From assembly GCA_015832175.1 (NCBI GenBank), contig WJXW01000002.1, forward strand, positions 1,240,001 to 1,304,000: 64,000 bases of DNA, read 5' to 3'. This DNA is from Paraphaeosphaeria minitans (Eukaryota; Ascomycota; Dothideomycetes; Pleosporales; Didymosphaeriaceae). Below, one piece after another: positions 1 through 10,674 of this stretch; position 1 is the first letter of the stretch; each line of letters begins with the position of its first letter. Below the pieces are notes generated by a model. It saw only the letters and a list, made by a program, of their open reading frames with translations, ran no database searches and had not been told where the DNA came from. Made by a program: the position numbers and the translations under genes.

Positions 1-1900
1 GCTAAGGCTAAAGAGGAGTATTCTCTCTAGTAGGAGAATCTAGGCGTATAGGTAATCTAGGACTAGGCGATTTATAATTAGAGCTAGAATAAGAACCCCC
101 TTAAATAGGAGGACTAAAACCCTAAAATAATACAGCACTACTAGGAGGAGACTAAAGGGAACCTCTAGAAAACCTTTAGGAATAATCTTAAAGGGCTACT
201 AAAGAAAGAGGACTATAGTTTATAGTAATAGTGTATTAGAGTTCTATAGGCTCCCTAAGAATAGGAGTATTAAGGGCAGAAACAGCCTTAAAAGCGCGAC
301 TAGAAGGAGCCTAAGAGTAGGTTATACTAATAGGAAGAATGTTAGCAGCTAAAATAATATTGTCTATAGAAGGACTAGTGCTAGGGTTAACTAGCTTACT
401 TAAAAAGAAAAAGATATTAGCTTAGGTAATAGGAAATTAGGACTAGAACTTATAATAAAAAGAGTAAGAGGTATAGTTACTATTTATCTAGCACTTATTA
501 TACCCTCCTTAGTTTAGTAGCTTGCCTTCTAGATAGGAAATGCTATATTTACTACTAAAATAGAGCTTACTCCTCCTACTCTTATTCTAGTAGTAGGTGT
601 AGTAATAGTTAATTAGAGAAGAAGAAGGAAAACAAGAGGAGGCAGTAGTATACTAGATACCTATATTAATATTAGCATTATAGTATCTACGTTTTAATAG
701 AGCCTCCCTAGTGCCTAAGCTAAAGAACTTAGTAATAGTCTCTACTTTATTATTACTAATATTAAAGTGCTAAATAGTAAGGTCTAAGTAGCTATTATTT
801 TTATAGACGCTAGTAGTGCAAAGAATAGGACCTAAGATAACACCTTATATGCCTAGGCTATAGATAAAGTAAGCTAGTTTATATAGAAGATTATAATTTA
901 CATACTAATTAGCCCTTGCCCTAACTAGGAAGGTTAGTAATAGGATACGAAAGGTTTTTAAGATAATATACGCTACTTAATAATATACTCTTTAGTAGAC
1001 TTAGAAAGGTAGACAAAGAGGTCTACCTTTATATTACTAGTAAGGCTACGCTTATTTAAGTTATTACTACCCTTCCTATTACTAGCACTAGAAGTGGCTA
1101 TTTTACTTAGGGTGTAGTTAACTACAGCTATAACTATAGTAGAGTTATTAAATAGGTATTAAAAGGACTAAAAGAGAGGGAGGAGAGTAGGAGTAAGAAT
1201 TAAGAGAAAAATAAAGTAAAAGAAATTCTAGGCTTATATACCCTAAAGATTAAGCATAGGCTACCTAAGCGGCTTAGTAGAAGCGCTTATAAGAGAATAT
1301 TACCGCAATATTACTGTCAAACATACTAAGAGGTCTGTAAATAACTTTAATTATAGGGATATAAGCGGTAGATAGGCAATAGGTTAGTAGTTAAGATAAT
1401 TAGGCATAGTTAGTTAGCTAGAGGCTAAGGTAATATTATAGGCCTAGAATTAGACTAACACTGCATTGTTACCTAATATATAAAGAAGTTAATAAACAAC
1501 TTTAATTATAGGGACATAAGTAGCAGGTAGGCGATAGGTTAGTAGGTAGGATAATTAGGTAAGGGTGGCTAGCTAAGGATTAAGGAAATTATAGGTCTAG
1601 GAGGTGACTACTAATAAGGTGTTAAAAGGGTAGTAAGGTAGTAGGCTTAAGGGACTAAGCCTAGAAGAGAGGGAGGAAAATATAGTGTAAAGGTTAGCCT
1701 ATAATAGAGAATTAGAGAAATATAGGGCTAATTAGCTATTGTTTAAGATAGCTAATTAGGGAATAGGAAAAGGAGAGCGCTAACTAGATAAGACAGAAAG
1801 AGACCTAATAGACAATTAGAGTAGTTGGATTTGTATAATAGATTTTAGATAGGAGAACTTAACTTATTCTTTTATATTCCTCACTTAAGGCAAACGCACC
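1..1900. other. Unassigned internal region of element J beyond integrase
   Basis: About 1.9 kb lying 3' of the J integrase in element orientation. I recognise no domain on either strand. All frames are broken by TAA/TAG at similar density, so no reading frame can be chosen with confidence. By position it corresponds to the stretch that holds an antisense accessory frame in elements A, B and C. One plus-strand frame has a few Cys codons near 510-620, but this is too weak to call. Confidence 0.4.
1338..1586 (+). repeat. Imperfect direct repeat inside element J
   Basis: Two related copies of about 92 bp, at roughly 1338-1430 and 1493-1586. Both begin with taa-(a/c)aactttaattataggga and share the block ataggttagtag. 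They are about 155 bp apart. Differences are mainly C/T and G/A, as expected if RIP acted on both. Confidence 0.6.
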
Positions 1901-4900
1901 TATAACACAACAGCAGTTATTAGTGGGGTGGTTTCCTACGCAGTTTATATAGTTCTAGTAGGAAAGGATAGAACACTAGATAAACCTTACCTAATTTAGG
2001 TAGGTTTATTTAGTAGGCTGTAGGTGGAGAGCTAATACACTTATCTACTACTCTAGGGCCTAGGAATTTCTAGTCTATCTTCTTGTTTAGTTGTATAGAC
2101 TTTAGATTCCTACTTAAAACCTATACCTTATTACCTTTATTAAGTTGTAAAGGGGTTCTCTTCTTATTAGAAATAGATTTTTAGTACTTCTATACTATCT
2201 ATAGCTTCTTTCTTATATTTACGCGTATTTCTATTAATCTTAACGCTATTTAGTAGCCTCTTAGGCTTTCCCTACCACCTAGCGGCATATTAGGCTAGGT
2301 TAGGTTAGAGGGATTATATCTAAAGTATACTTAGTATAGTGTATACCCTATTACTAAATGTTTACTGTTATTATACGTATATTCTACTAGGGAGATCCAC
2401 ATTACCTAATTATCTTACTCTAGGGAGCAGAAAATTCGTAAGTATTATTCTAGTGTTTAGTTCTAGCGTTCTGTTTGCCCGTTAGTCTAAGGGTAAAAAG
2501 CTAAGGTTAAAACCCTCCTTAAGTTTAGGTAATAATAGAAAGTATCCTAGTGTTTCGCTTTTATTACTAGTCCTCTATCTGAGAGAATACTCTCTAGATT
2601 ACTATAAAGTCTAATAACCTTACAAATCTAAGCCTAAGCTAGGTTAGTGCTATCCTAATCTATCTAGGCTAGTATATAATAAGCTATCTTAGAAAATTAA
2701 TTAACAATTACTAAGATAGCGTTATATATTAGTCCTAAGAAGCGACTTAGGGGTAGATTAGTAATAAATTCTATTATTACGTGCTGCCACAGACGATCTA
2801 GGATAAGAAGCTGCTATAAAAGACTATAAAGCTTATGTCTTTTATAGGTTACCTGTTAGCACTGCTTATAGTTATAAACATAGTTAGTAACCTCCTTATT
2901 TATACTAGTCTAGTAAAACTTCTATTAAACGCGCTTAAGCGTCTAAGTTGCACTAAAATATTTTAAAAAAGGGCTATTATAATAGCTCTTAATAGCTTTT
3001 ATGCGCTTTAAGGGAGACTTAAGCTACACTAGGCTAGTTAGTCCTAAGCTATAGCTACTTAGACTAGATTACACTAACTTGTTAACTTTATTATCTAATA
3101 AGTTTAAATCTTTAGATTTAATAGCCTCTTAGTCCTCTAGGGAGAGGTAGTTACTAAAACTACCCTTATTTAACCCCTTAAAGTAATAGGTATCTCTATA
3201 GGGCCTATTACCCTGTCTTATCTAACTTCTAGAGGGGTTAGTCTCCCTATAGGGCTTATTACCCTGTTCTATTAGGCCTCTAGAGGAGTAGGTCTCTTAA
3301 TAGGGCTTATTGCCCTATCCTATCTAGTTCCTAGAATAGGTAGAGATAGTAGAGACTAGAGCGTATCTACCTTGCCTTTCTAATAATAGATTAGCTAAAG
3401 GCTTAATAAAGGCTTTATTATTTTTCTACTTAGTATCCTAGGTGCTAAGTATATAGTCTAGGCGCCTTAATAGGCTATTTACTAGATTCATTAATCCTGC
3501 CCTATAAGTTATAATAAAGTTATACTCACTTAGAGTAAGGTATAACTAGACGTAATATAATGTAAGCGTCTTAGTCTCTATAAACTATTAAAGGTTATAA
3601 TAATCTATTAAGACCTTAAAGTGTTAACCTTAAAGGTATTAACGCTAGTGTTTAACTAACTTAATAATAGTAAGGAGTTCCTTATTATAAGTATTATAGT
3701 GGTACTGCGTAGTGCTTAATTTCCTTAAGAAAAAGTTAATTAGTTACTATAAGCCTAGCTTATCACCTTTAGGTATAAGTTGGCTATAAATAGCACTAAT
3801 TACTCTACTTAAGGCGTTAGTCTTAAGACGTATCTATTGTCTATACTTAAAGTGCACTAGGATAGGCACTTTAAGAAATGTGTTTTTTAGCGTCTAAAAA
3901 GCTTTAGTGCCTTCTAGCCTAATATCTAGGGTTACGCTCTCCTCCCTACGCATCGCCAGCCTCTACCTAGCGCTATCTGGCGCTTTCTTAGTTAAACTAG
4001 TAAGAGGTAGCACTATTTAGGAGAAATTAGTAATAAACTGTCTATAATAGTTTATAAAGCTAATAAAAACGCGTATATTACGCATATAGGTTAGTTTTGG
4101 CTATAATTATATCGCATTAACCTAATCTAGGTTAATTGTGAGCCCTTCTAGAGAAATAACAAACCTAAGGTACTCTATAGTAGTAGTGTGCTATTTACAC
4201 TTCTTTAGGTTAATAAAGAGCTTTGCTTAGCGCAGCCTCTCTAGAATCTCTCTTATATAGGCCTCATGTTTCTTTAGTGTATTAGAGAAGATTAATATGT
4301 TATCTAGGTATACAATATAGGTAATATTAATTAGGCTAGTTAGTATCTAGGTAATTAGGCCCTAGAACTAGGCTAGTGGGTTAGTAAGGCTAAAGGGCAT
4401 TATAGTATACTTAAAATAGCTGTATTTTATACAGAAAGCAGTTTTCTACTTATCTCCTTTTATAATATAAACTTAATAGTACGCTTGTTTTAAGTTAAGC
4501 TTTATGAATATCTTAGCTTATTTTAGTTAGTCTAGAGATTTAGTAATTAGTAGGAGAGCTCTATGATATTTAATTATAATTTTATTAAGACCTTAATAAT
4601 CTATACATAGGCGTAAGGTGCCATCTTTCTTCTTTATAAAGAGTATAGGGGCACTAACTAGGGATTTTAAATAGCAAATCTACTCTCTAGCTAAATACTC
4701 CTTAACGTACTTCCTTAATATCTCTAACTTAACTATAAAGAGGTTGTATATAGAGTAATATAGAGGTATACCACCTTCTACTAAATTAATCTATAAATTG
4801 TAGTTAGTATAAGCGGTAAGGTCCTTATAGTCCTTATTTAAGGCTACATTAGCAAGATTAGAGTAATAGGATAGTATCTCTACTATTTTATTTCTATCTG

Positions 4901-5560
4901 CGCTAAATAGTGCTAGTATATCTATATTAGATACTATACACGCGTATATAGAGACATAAGGGTCTTATATAGTATAATTAAACTACTTAGCATCTTCTAC
5001 TATAATTTTTAGTAGACTAGTACTTTTCTAGTGTCGCGTCTCTAAAATAGTACACGTTAGGTTATAACGTTTACCTTTAGGTTCACTTAATTAAACTAGG
5101 GTAAACCTAAAAGGATATTATAACCTATAAGGTTAGTAACTATATAGGGTACCTCCTATTATTACTTTTGCCTATGTAAGTCCTTAAGTTCTATTAATAG
5201 CACTGTTGTGCCATAAACCTTAATATTAGACCTATTTACTACCTAGGCGGGCAACCCTATTAATAGTTTAACGTTAACCCCCTACTCTTTCGCCTTCTGT
5301 AGTAAAAGAAGGTTTAATACTAAAGTAGAATCTACTAAGGCGTTAATAGTATCCTTTTTAACTCTAGTTAGGAGAATAAGCATTCCCCTTAGCTAGGTAT
5401 AAAGCTAGTTAAAAAGAGATCCTAACTATCTTACCTTTAGGACTTTATTAAAGTGCCTTATAACTATTAATATATAGGTAGTAAGGGCAGCTACTACTCC
5501 TTCTATTTCCTACTTTTTTCTACACCCTGTTCCCTATTACGTATAGACTAGGTATCTTAG
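1900..5560 (-). pseudogene. J pol relic: protease, reverse transcriptase, RNase H, integrase
   Basis: Degenerate gypsy polyprotein read on the minus strand. The reverse transcriptase core is clearest: YIVYLDNILIFS at 4262-4319, where LDN stands for the catalytic LDD after a G-to-A change, with flanking RT sequence over about 3900-4760. Integrase follows at lower coordinates. Near 1900-2050 the frame reads as the conserved gypsy integrase C-terminal segment ending in a LLEPY-like block. In a living element this would copy element RNA into cDNA in cytoplasmic particles and insert it in the nucleus. It is broken throughout by stops and is not functional. Exact domain edges are approximate. Confidence 0.7.
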
Positions 5561-5592
5561 GTTCTAGGTGTAGCTGGCTTATCTAGAGTAGA

Positions 5593-6780
5593 GTAATTAG
5601 GTCTTAAGTGGCCTAGCCTTCTATAATACTAGTAAGAAGTGTTAGTTATTAGTAGTCTAGTGCTAAATAGCGCTAACCTAAAACTCTTAGTGCTATTACC
5701 CCGCTTTCTTAGCTTTTTAACTGCTTTTTAGGATTTTTTGTCCCCCCTAGAATCTAGTTACTCTAGGCGTTAGTGTTTCACACCTTTTAAGTATAGGTTA
5801 GGAGCTAAGGATCCTTAATTTAGCTTATCTATCTAATAAATAATTAAAGCCTAAAGTTTAATATTTATAACTATAACTTAGAGCCCTAAGGGAATTGCTT
5901 ATAGCTACTATTAGATAAAAAGTAGAAGTAATTCTACGTATTTTAGCTTTTATTATTTAAGGTTTATTATTCCTAGCTCCTTCTAGTAACTTTATAGATA
6001 ATCTAATAGCTCTAATAGGCTCTAATTTAGTCTTTATTAGTATCTCTTAAGCTAATTATACGCTAACTAGTACCTTTCTTTAGAAGATCTTAAAGCTTCT
6101 AGCATCTTATTCCTTAGGTTAGCCTAAGTAGGTAACTAGTTAGGGTCTATTAACAACTAGACTTAAACTTTAGTTCTCTATACTATATAGTAGACATCTA
6201 ATACATACTAGAGGGCGTAGGTAACTTTAAAGTCCTTATCTACAAAGTAGTCTTTTAAGGACTAGAAATAGAGCTTATAATTATCTCTCTAATAATTAAA
6301 CTCCTATTAGTCCCTTTAGGTATATTTATGCGGCTGCTTTTATAAAGGTTGTAATAAAGATACCTTAGAGGGATTCTACGTTTTAGTAGAATCTCTTATA
6401 GGCTTATATAGGGCTTAAGTGTCTTTTACCTCCTATTATTATTTTATCTAGTTAATTCTATTAAGTTTAGCTATATTCTTTTTCTCTTTAAGCTATTATT
6501 TAGCTTTCTTAAGCTATTTTAGAATAGTGCTAGAAGAATTATTCTTAACATCTAGAGGTATTCTAACTTAGCCCTCTCTAGCACGTCTAGGCGCAGACTA
6601 ACCCTAATGTGTAGAAAGAGGAGCACGCTAGTCCTCTAGCTTACTTAGTATAGGAGATAGGCTTAAATATAAGGATTCCCCTCCTATAGGCTTCTAAGTG
6701 TCCTAGTATTAGGTATAAGAGCGCGTAGACCGCAAGGTATCTACTATTATAGCTTAGTTATTATAAGTAGAAGCCTTTTA
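5593..6780 (-). pseudogene. J gag relic with CCHC zinc knuckle
   Basis: Minus-strand gag region between the J 5' LTR and pol. A retroviral-type zinc knuckle is readable at 5593-5634 as x-W/*-Y-x-RRLG-H-LRPN-x, with Cys codons converted to Tyr (TGY to TAY). Upstream, around 6150-6350, is a capsid-like stretch with few unambiguous residues. In intact elements Gag forms the particle and the knuckle binds RNA. The frame carries many TAG/TAA codons. Confidence 0.6.
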
Positions 6781-6827
6781 AAACTAAACTGCTTATATAT
6801 ATAGTAAGCGATTTAAATGTTAGGAGT

Positions 6828-7022
6828 TAGGCATAAGTAATGTAGCTTTAGCTTTAGATGTAAAATAATAGTGGATTGTATAGTAGGATGTAGAATAGAC
6901 AAATTGCTGCTAGATTACTCTGTTAGCGATGGAACTATATAGCCTTGGATTAGGTGATCTCCACCTACATCTGGCTGGCCCTTACTATCCCAGAGCCCAG
7001 CCAGGTACCTAGGGTTCTAATA
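6828..7022 (-). repeat. J 5' LTR (195 bp)
   Basis: In element orientation it starts TGTTAGAACCC and ends CCTAACA, giving TG...CA ends. H coding sequence starts directly to the right, preceded by gttat, the presumed target duplicate. It is markedly richer in GC than its neighbours (6960-7010). It contains an 8-bp inverted repeat, ctggctgg at 6971-6978 and ccagccag at 6997-7004, with an 18-bp spacer. Confidence 0.7.
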
Positions 7023-7028
7023 GTTATC

Positions 7029-7591
7029 TAGTTAAAACACAAGATTATAAACTAGATTTATCTCTAAACCAATCTAAATCCCTAGACTTAATAGGGGTTA
7101 GTGATTCAGATTAGGGGGTTGATTTAGACTCTAGAAAATCTACTATAGGTAACCTATTTCTACTAGATACCTCTAGTAATAGAGTAGCCATATCCTAGAT
7201 ATTAAAACTACAAAAAACTGTTGCCCTAAGTAGCGTAGAAGCTGAAGATATGGCTTTAAAAGAAGCTACTAAAGAGTCTTTATACCTAAATACTTTTAAA
7301 AAGGAACTATTTAGTTTCCTACCTTTAAAGGAGTATTATAAATTTAACTTCTTAAGCACTATAGAAAGTGATAGCCAATCTGCTTTAGATCTAGCTAAAA
7401 ACCCTATTTACTATACTAGAACTAAGCATATAGATATTTCCTATCACTTCCTAAGATAAAACGTGCTAGAGAACAAGATTAAACTAGTTTATATTAATAC
7501 TAGTATTCTTCTAGCTAATATTCTTACAAAGGCTACAAGTAAGCCTAAACTAGAAGCTTTTTATAAAGCTATAGGTTTAAACAAAACGTAA
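7029..7591 (+). pseudogene. Copia RNase H domain, 3' end of H pol
   Basis: The frame reads through the copia RNase H block: SDSD near 7110, LDSRKST near 7130, KLQKTVALSSVEAEDMALKE around 7207-7265, then DSQSALDLAKNP and TKHIDISYHFLR up to 7459, and a C-terminal tail to a stop at 7589-7591. The stretch 7250-7459 is open for 69 codons, one of the longest in the nest. Upstream pol is missing because J is inserted at 7022. A few RIP stops (TAG for Trp) break the rest. In a living copia element this domain removes the RNA strand during reverse transcription. Confidence 0.88.
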
Positions 7592-7720
7592 AGAAAAAAT
7601 AAGGCTAAAAAGTCCTCTAAATTGTTTTAAAGGGACTAGCGTAAAGAAATTATTTAATTCCTATAATATTTAAAAAGGGATATTTATTACCCTAGAAACC
7701 TATTAAAGGTTAAGGGGGTG

Positions 7721-7764
7721 TATAAGGAATAGGTAACCTTTTAAGGTTCCTAGAGTTACCTTTT
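7721..7764 (+). repeat. H 3' LTR, first segment
   Basis: Starts tataaggaat right after the polypurine tract ttaagggggtg. It stops where element B is inserted. The last five bases, ctttt (7760-7764), are duplicated at 23292-23296 on the far side of B. Confidence 0.85.
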
Positions 7765-8221
7765 TATTAGGATCTGGCCGTGCGCGAGCAGCGGGACGCA
7801 AGCTTATTAGACTACTAGTCTACTAGAGTTAGCTAACTAAGCAGTTAGATAATAGGTTATAGGTCCTAAGAGTCCTAAGGACTGTATAGGCCTTGCCTAT
7901 ATAGGAACTCTAGGACGCGTGGGACTCGCCCACACAGGACTCTAGGATATATAGGACTCTAGGACATATAGGATTCTAGGACATATAGGATTCTGGGATG
8001 TGTAGGACTACTTAAGTATATAGGAACGCGAGAATAAGCTTCTTATACTTATATTTAATTTATTTATTAATCTATTATTTAGATTCTAGTAGACTAAATT
8101 ATTAACTTATTATACTTTGTAAAATACTATTATATTAATAAGACCTTCTAACTTTTATAAGTACTCCTATCTAAGAACTAACTTTAACCCTTTAGGACTA
8201 GCTACCCTTTTAGATTTAATA
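7765..8221 (+). repeat. B 5' LTR (457 bp)
   Basis: Begins tattagga (TG mutated to TA) and ends ttaata (CA mutated to TA). It matches 22835-23291 over the full length. The last 180 bp or so are shared with the LTRs of A and C, while the first part is specific to B. Confidence 0.93.
7936..8003 (+). repeat. Four 17-bp tandem repeats in the B U3
   Basis: Four consecutive units of the form aggaYtctRggaYRtRt at 7936-7952, 7953-7969, 7970-7986 and 7987-8003. The same array recurs in the 3' LTR at about 23001-23070. Tandem units in U3 are often enhancer-like, but that function is inferred. Confidence 0.85.
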
Positions 8222-8470
8222 CCTTAAACACCCTTAATATAAGTACTTTATAAACTCCTACCTTTTCTACAGCTTTAGGTGCCGCTAAGATTACTCTTAT
8301 AAAGGATAGTAGTAAGGCGTATAAACCTAATCTTTACTTTAGTAAATAATTTTAAACTAATATCTAGATTTCCTAGTTAGACCTCTACTTCTTTAACTTA
8401 GACAAACCCTTTAAAGACAAAAAAAAAGTTATCTTCGCAGTAATATATATATAAGGAGATATAGGATTAT

Positions 8471-8708
8471 TGTCCATATAGTTTATTGTACAAATAGCAC
8501 TAAGTGAAATAGGGGCCTGCCTACCTATAGGGATCCGCACAAGGACCCACTACTTAGGTTAGCGCCAAGAGGCAGAGACTTTATAAGGTTCTTAGTGCCC
8601 CTTTATACGATAGACCAGACGTAATTAATTAAACCTACTTCTTACCCTTTGTATAATAGTATACTATTAACCCTTAAATACTTAATTACAGATTAAGCTA
8701 AACTAACA
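8471..8708 (+). repeat. D' 5' LTR (238 bp)
   Basis: Starts tgtccatatag and ends aaactaaca, a TG...CA structure, and matches the D LTRs at 29691-29928 and 36668-36905 along its length. It is noticeably less AT-biased than the surrounding B sequence. Confidence 0.92.
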
Positions 8709-10362
8709 CCAATTAGTAGTTAATTCTAATTAACTATAAATTAGTAAGGTCTAAAGACGGAGCGCCCTATAAGCTAGATGCGTAGGCTCTGTATTATTAC
8801 CTTTACTAGAGATTAAATTTTAGATTATATAATAAGTAGAAACAAAGCGCGCACATTTGTAAAGAGTTATATAATCTAGTCTAAGCTATTCTATAAAAAA
8901 GAAAGGAGATAGTACCTTTACTAGAGATTAAATTTTAGATTATATAATAAGCAGAAACAAAGTGCACACATCTATAAAGAGTCGTATAATCTAGTCTAAG
9001 CTATTCTATAGAAAAGAAAAGAGATAGTAAGCATATTTATAACCCTAAAAAACACGTTGCACTATTAAACTGCAATAACTAAACGCAGACACATTGCACG
9101 ACTAAGAAAGATAACAATAACATAGCCTTAAGACTAGGAGACTTCTTAGAGGAACTATAACCTAAGGATGTTATATAATAATTAATACTGCCTCTTTAGT
9201 AAGAACACAAAGCAACATAGCATTAATAAGTAGAGGAAGTAATAAATATTAAGGCTATTACCTTAAGAGGAGAGATCGCACGAAAGTACTAGACAGATAG
9301 AGTAAATCTACACAGCTACCTACCCCCTTCTTTAAAACAGCTAAACACTTATATAGTGTATATAATTGCGTAATATTACGCAAGTAGCCTTAAAAGTAAA
9401 GAGGTAATCTCTTCTTTTACTAAAGATTTTAATAACTAGAAGGAGAGAATCTTTAATAAGATTAGTTATGTAGTAAGAAGAGAGCTTATTACTTTTCTTA
9501 TAAAGAAAGGCTTTATTGCTACTAATTCTATAATAAAGGACACTTATATAAAGAAACTCTTTAAACTGTTACAGCTTAACTATAAGCTATAAACTTTTTA
9601 TATAATAACACTATAACTGTAACCTAAACCGCTTTATATAATCCTAATAATGTAACCTACACTATCTACAGGCAATATATATATATATATAGAGTATAGC
9701 TAGGGCCTATTCCTATACGTGCGAGGACAGAGACCTTATATATAGAGCTACACTAGTAGTAATAGCCTAAAACCTAGACTGCTTTTGCCTAACAAACCAC
9801 ATCGTATAAAGAGGCTAGACACTCCTAGTCTCCTTAATAACTAGGAGATTATGCTTATATCTAGCTAGATAAGATTATCCTTAACTTTAAAGGAGAGCTA
9901 GAGGATAAAGACTATCGCACGAAAGAGGAGGAAGATAAATAAGACTAATAGGGTAATAAAGAAGAAGTATAGAAAGCTACCTTATACCTTACTGCTACTA
10001 TATACTTTTATTGTATAACTAGAAGCAATTCTTCTATACCTACTTACTAAGACCTAGCGCTAAGTATTGTATTACTTAACACCCTACTTTCTATTTACGT
10101 ATAAAATATATGCCTAGAAAGAGCTTTATTACGCAATGCGACTCCACTACTATATAAAGGGGTAGAGTAAGAACTAAGTAAGTTAGCTATTACTACCTAT
10201 TTGCATAAGAAGAGGTGCAAATAGGGCCTCTACTATATAGTAATACTATACCTACCTTACAACCTGTTCTAATAGGGGAAGGCTAACTGTATAGATAGAG
10301 AAGAACAGGAAAGGGAAAGTGTATAATAGATATAAGCTATTATATAAAAGAAAAGTGGCTAG
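8709..10362 (+). pseudogene. D' leader and truncated gag relic
   Basis: Matches element D from its leader (29929 onward) through the N-terminal part of gag. It then jumps at about 9876 to the sequence equivalent to D 31952, and at about 10025 to the D 3' tail. The gag frame includes the stretch equivalent to LRLGDFLEELQPKD in D. A near-duplicate block of about 120 bp in the leader (8799-8910 and 8913-9030) is also present in D. No zinc knuckle, integrase or RT remains. Confidence 0.75.
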
Positions 10363-10674
10363 TGTCTATACAGTTTATTATATAAATAGCACTAAGTAAA
10401 ATAGGGGCCTGCCTACCTATAGGGACCTACATAAGGACCTACTACTTAGGTTAACGCTAAGAGGCAGAGACTTTATAAGGTCCTGCCTACCTATAAGGAC
10501 CTGCATAAGGACTCCCTGCTTAGGTTAGCGCCAAGAGGCAGAGACTTTATAAGGTCCTTAGTGCCCCTTTGTACGATAGACTAGACGTAATTAATTAAAC
10601 CTACTTTTTACCCTTTGTATAATAGTATACTATCAACCCTTAAATGCTTAATTGCAGATTAAGCTAAACTAACA
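10363..10674 (+). repeat. D' 3' LTR (312 bp) with a 74-bp tandem duplication
   Basis: Starts tgtctatacag and ends aaactaaca. It is 74 bp longer than the other three copies because 10408-10481 is repeated as 10482-10555. Both units start cctgcctacctat and end ctttataaggt. The 5' LTR of the same element has one unit. Confidence 0.88.

Larger units (their letters stand above)
1..7022 (-). mobile_element. Element J: Ty3/gypsy retrotransposon, RIP-mutated, 3' end outside window
   Basis: A minus-strand gypsy element inserted in the RNase H region of copia element H. Its right end is a 195-bp LTR (6828-7022), and H coding sequence resumes immediately after it. Reading leftwards there is a gag zinc knuckle (about 5593-5634), reverse transcriptase (YLDN motif at 4262-4319), integrase, and the integrase C-terminal segment near 1900-2000. 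No second LTR is found, so the element continues beyond position 1 and its matching target-site duplicate cannot be seen. Stops are almost all TAA/TAG, as expected from RIP. Family assignment rests on domain order and motifs; it is not the same family as A, B or C. Confidence 0.8.
8471..10674 (+). mobile_element. Element D': internally deleted, non-autonomous copia derivative (2.2 kb)
   Basis: Flanked by the TSD attat (8466-8470 and 10675-10679). It has the same LTRs, leader and first part of gag as the 7.2-kb element D, and the same 3' tail. About 0.84 kb is missing within gag (D 31114-31951) and about 4.2 kb covering integrase, RT and RNase H (D about 32105-36335). It cannot encode enzymes and would have needed a D-like helper. 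Confidence 0.88.

Noticed and set aside
7913..8003. Repeats with ctaggac and ggact as possible telomeric repeats
   Set aside because: They are 17-bp units internal to the B LTR and occur in both LTR copies; no TTAGGG array is present.
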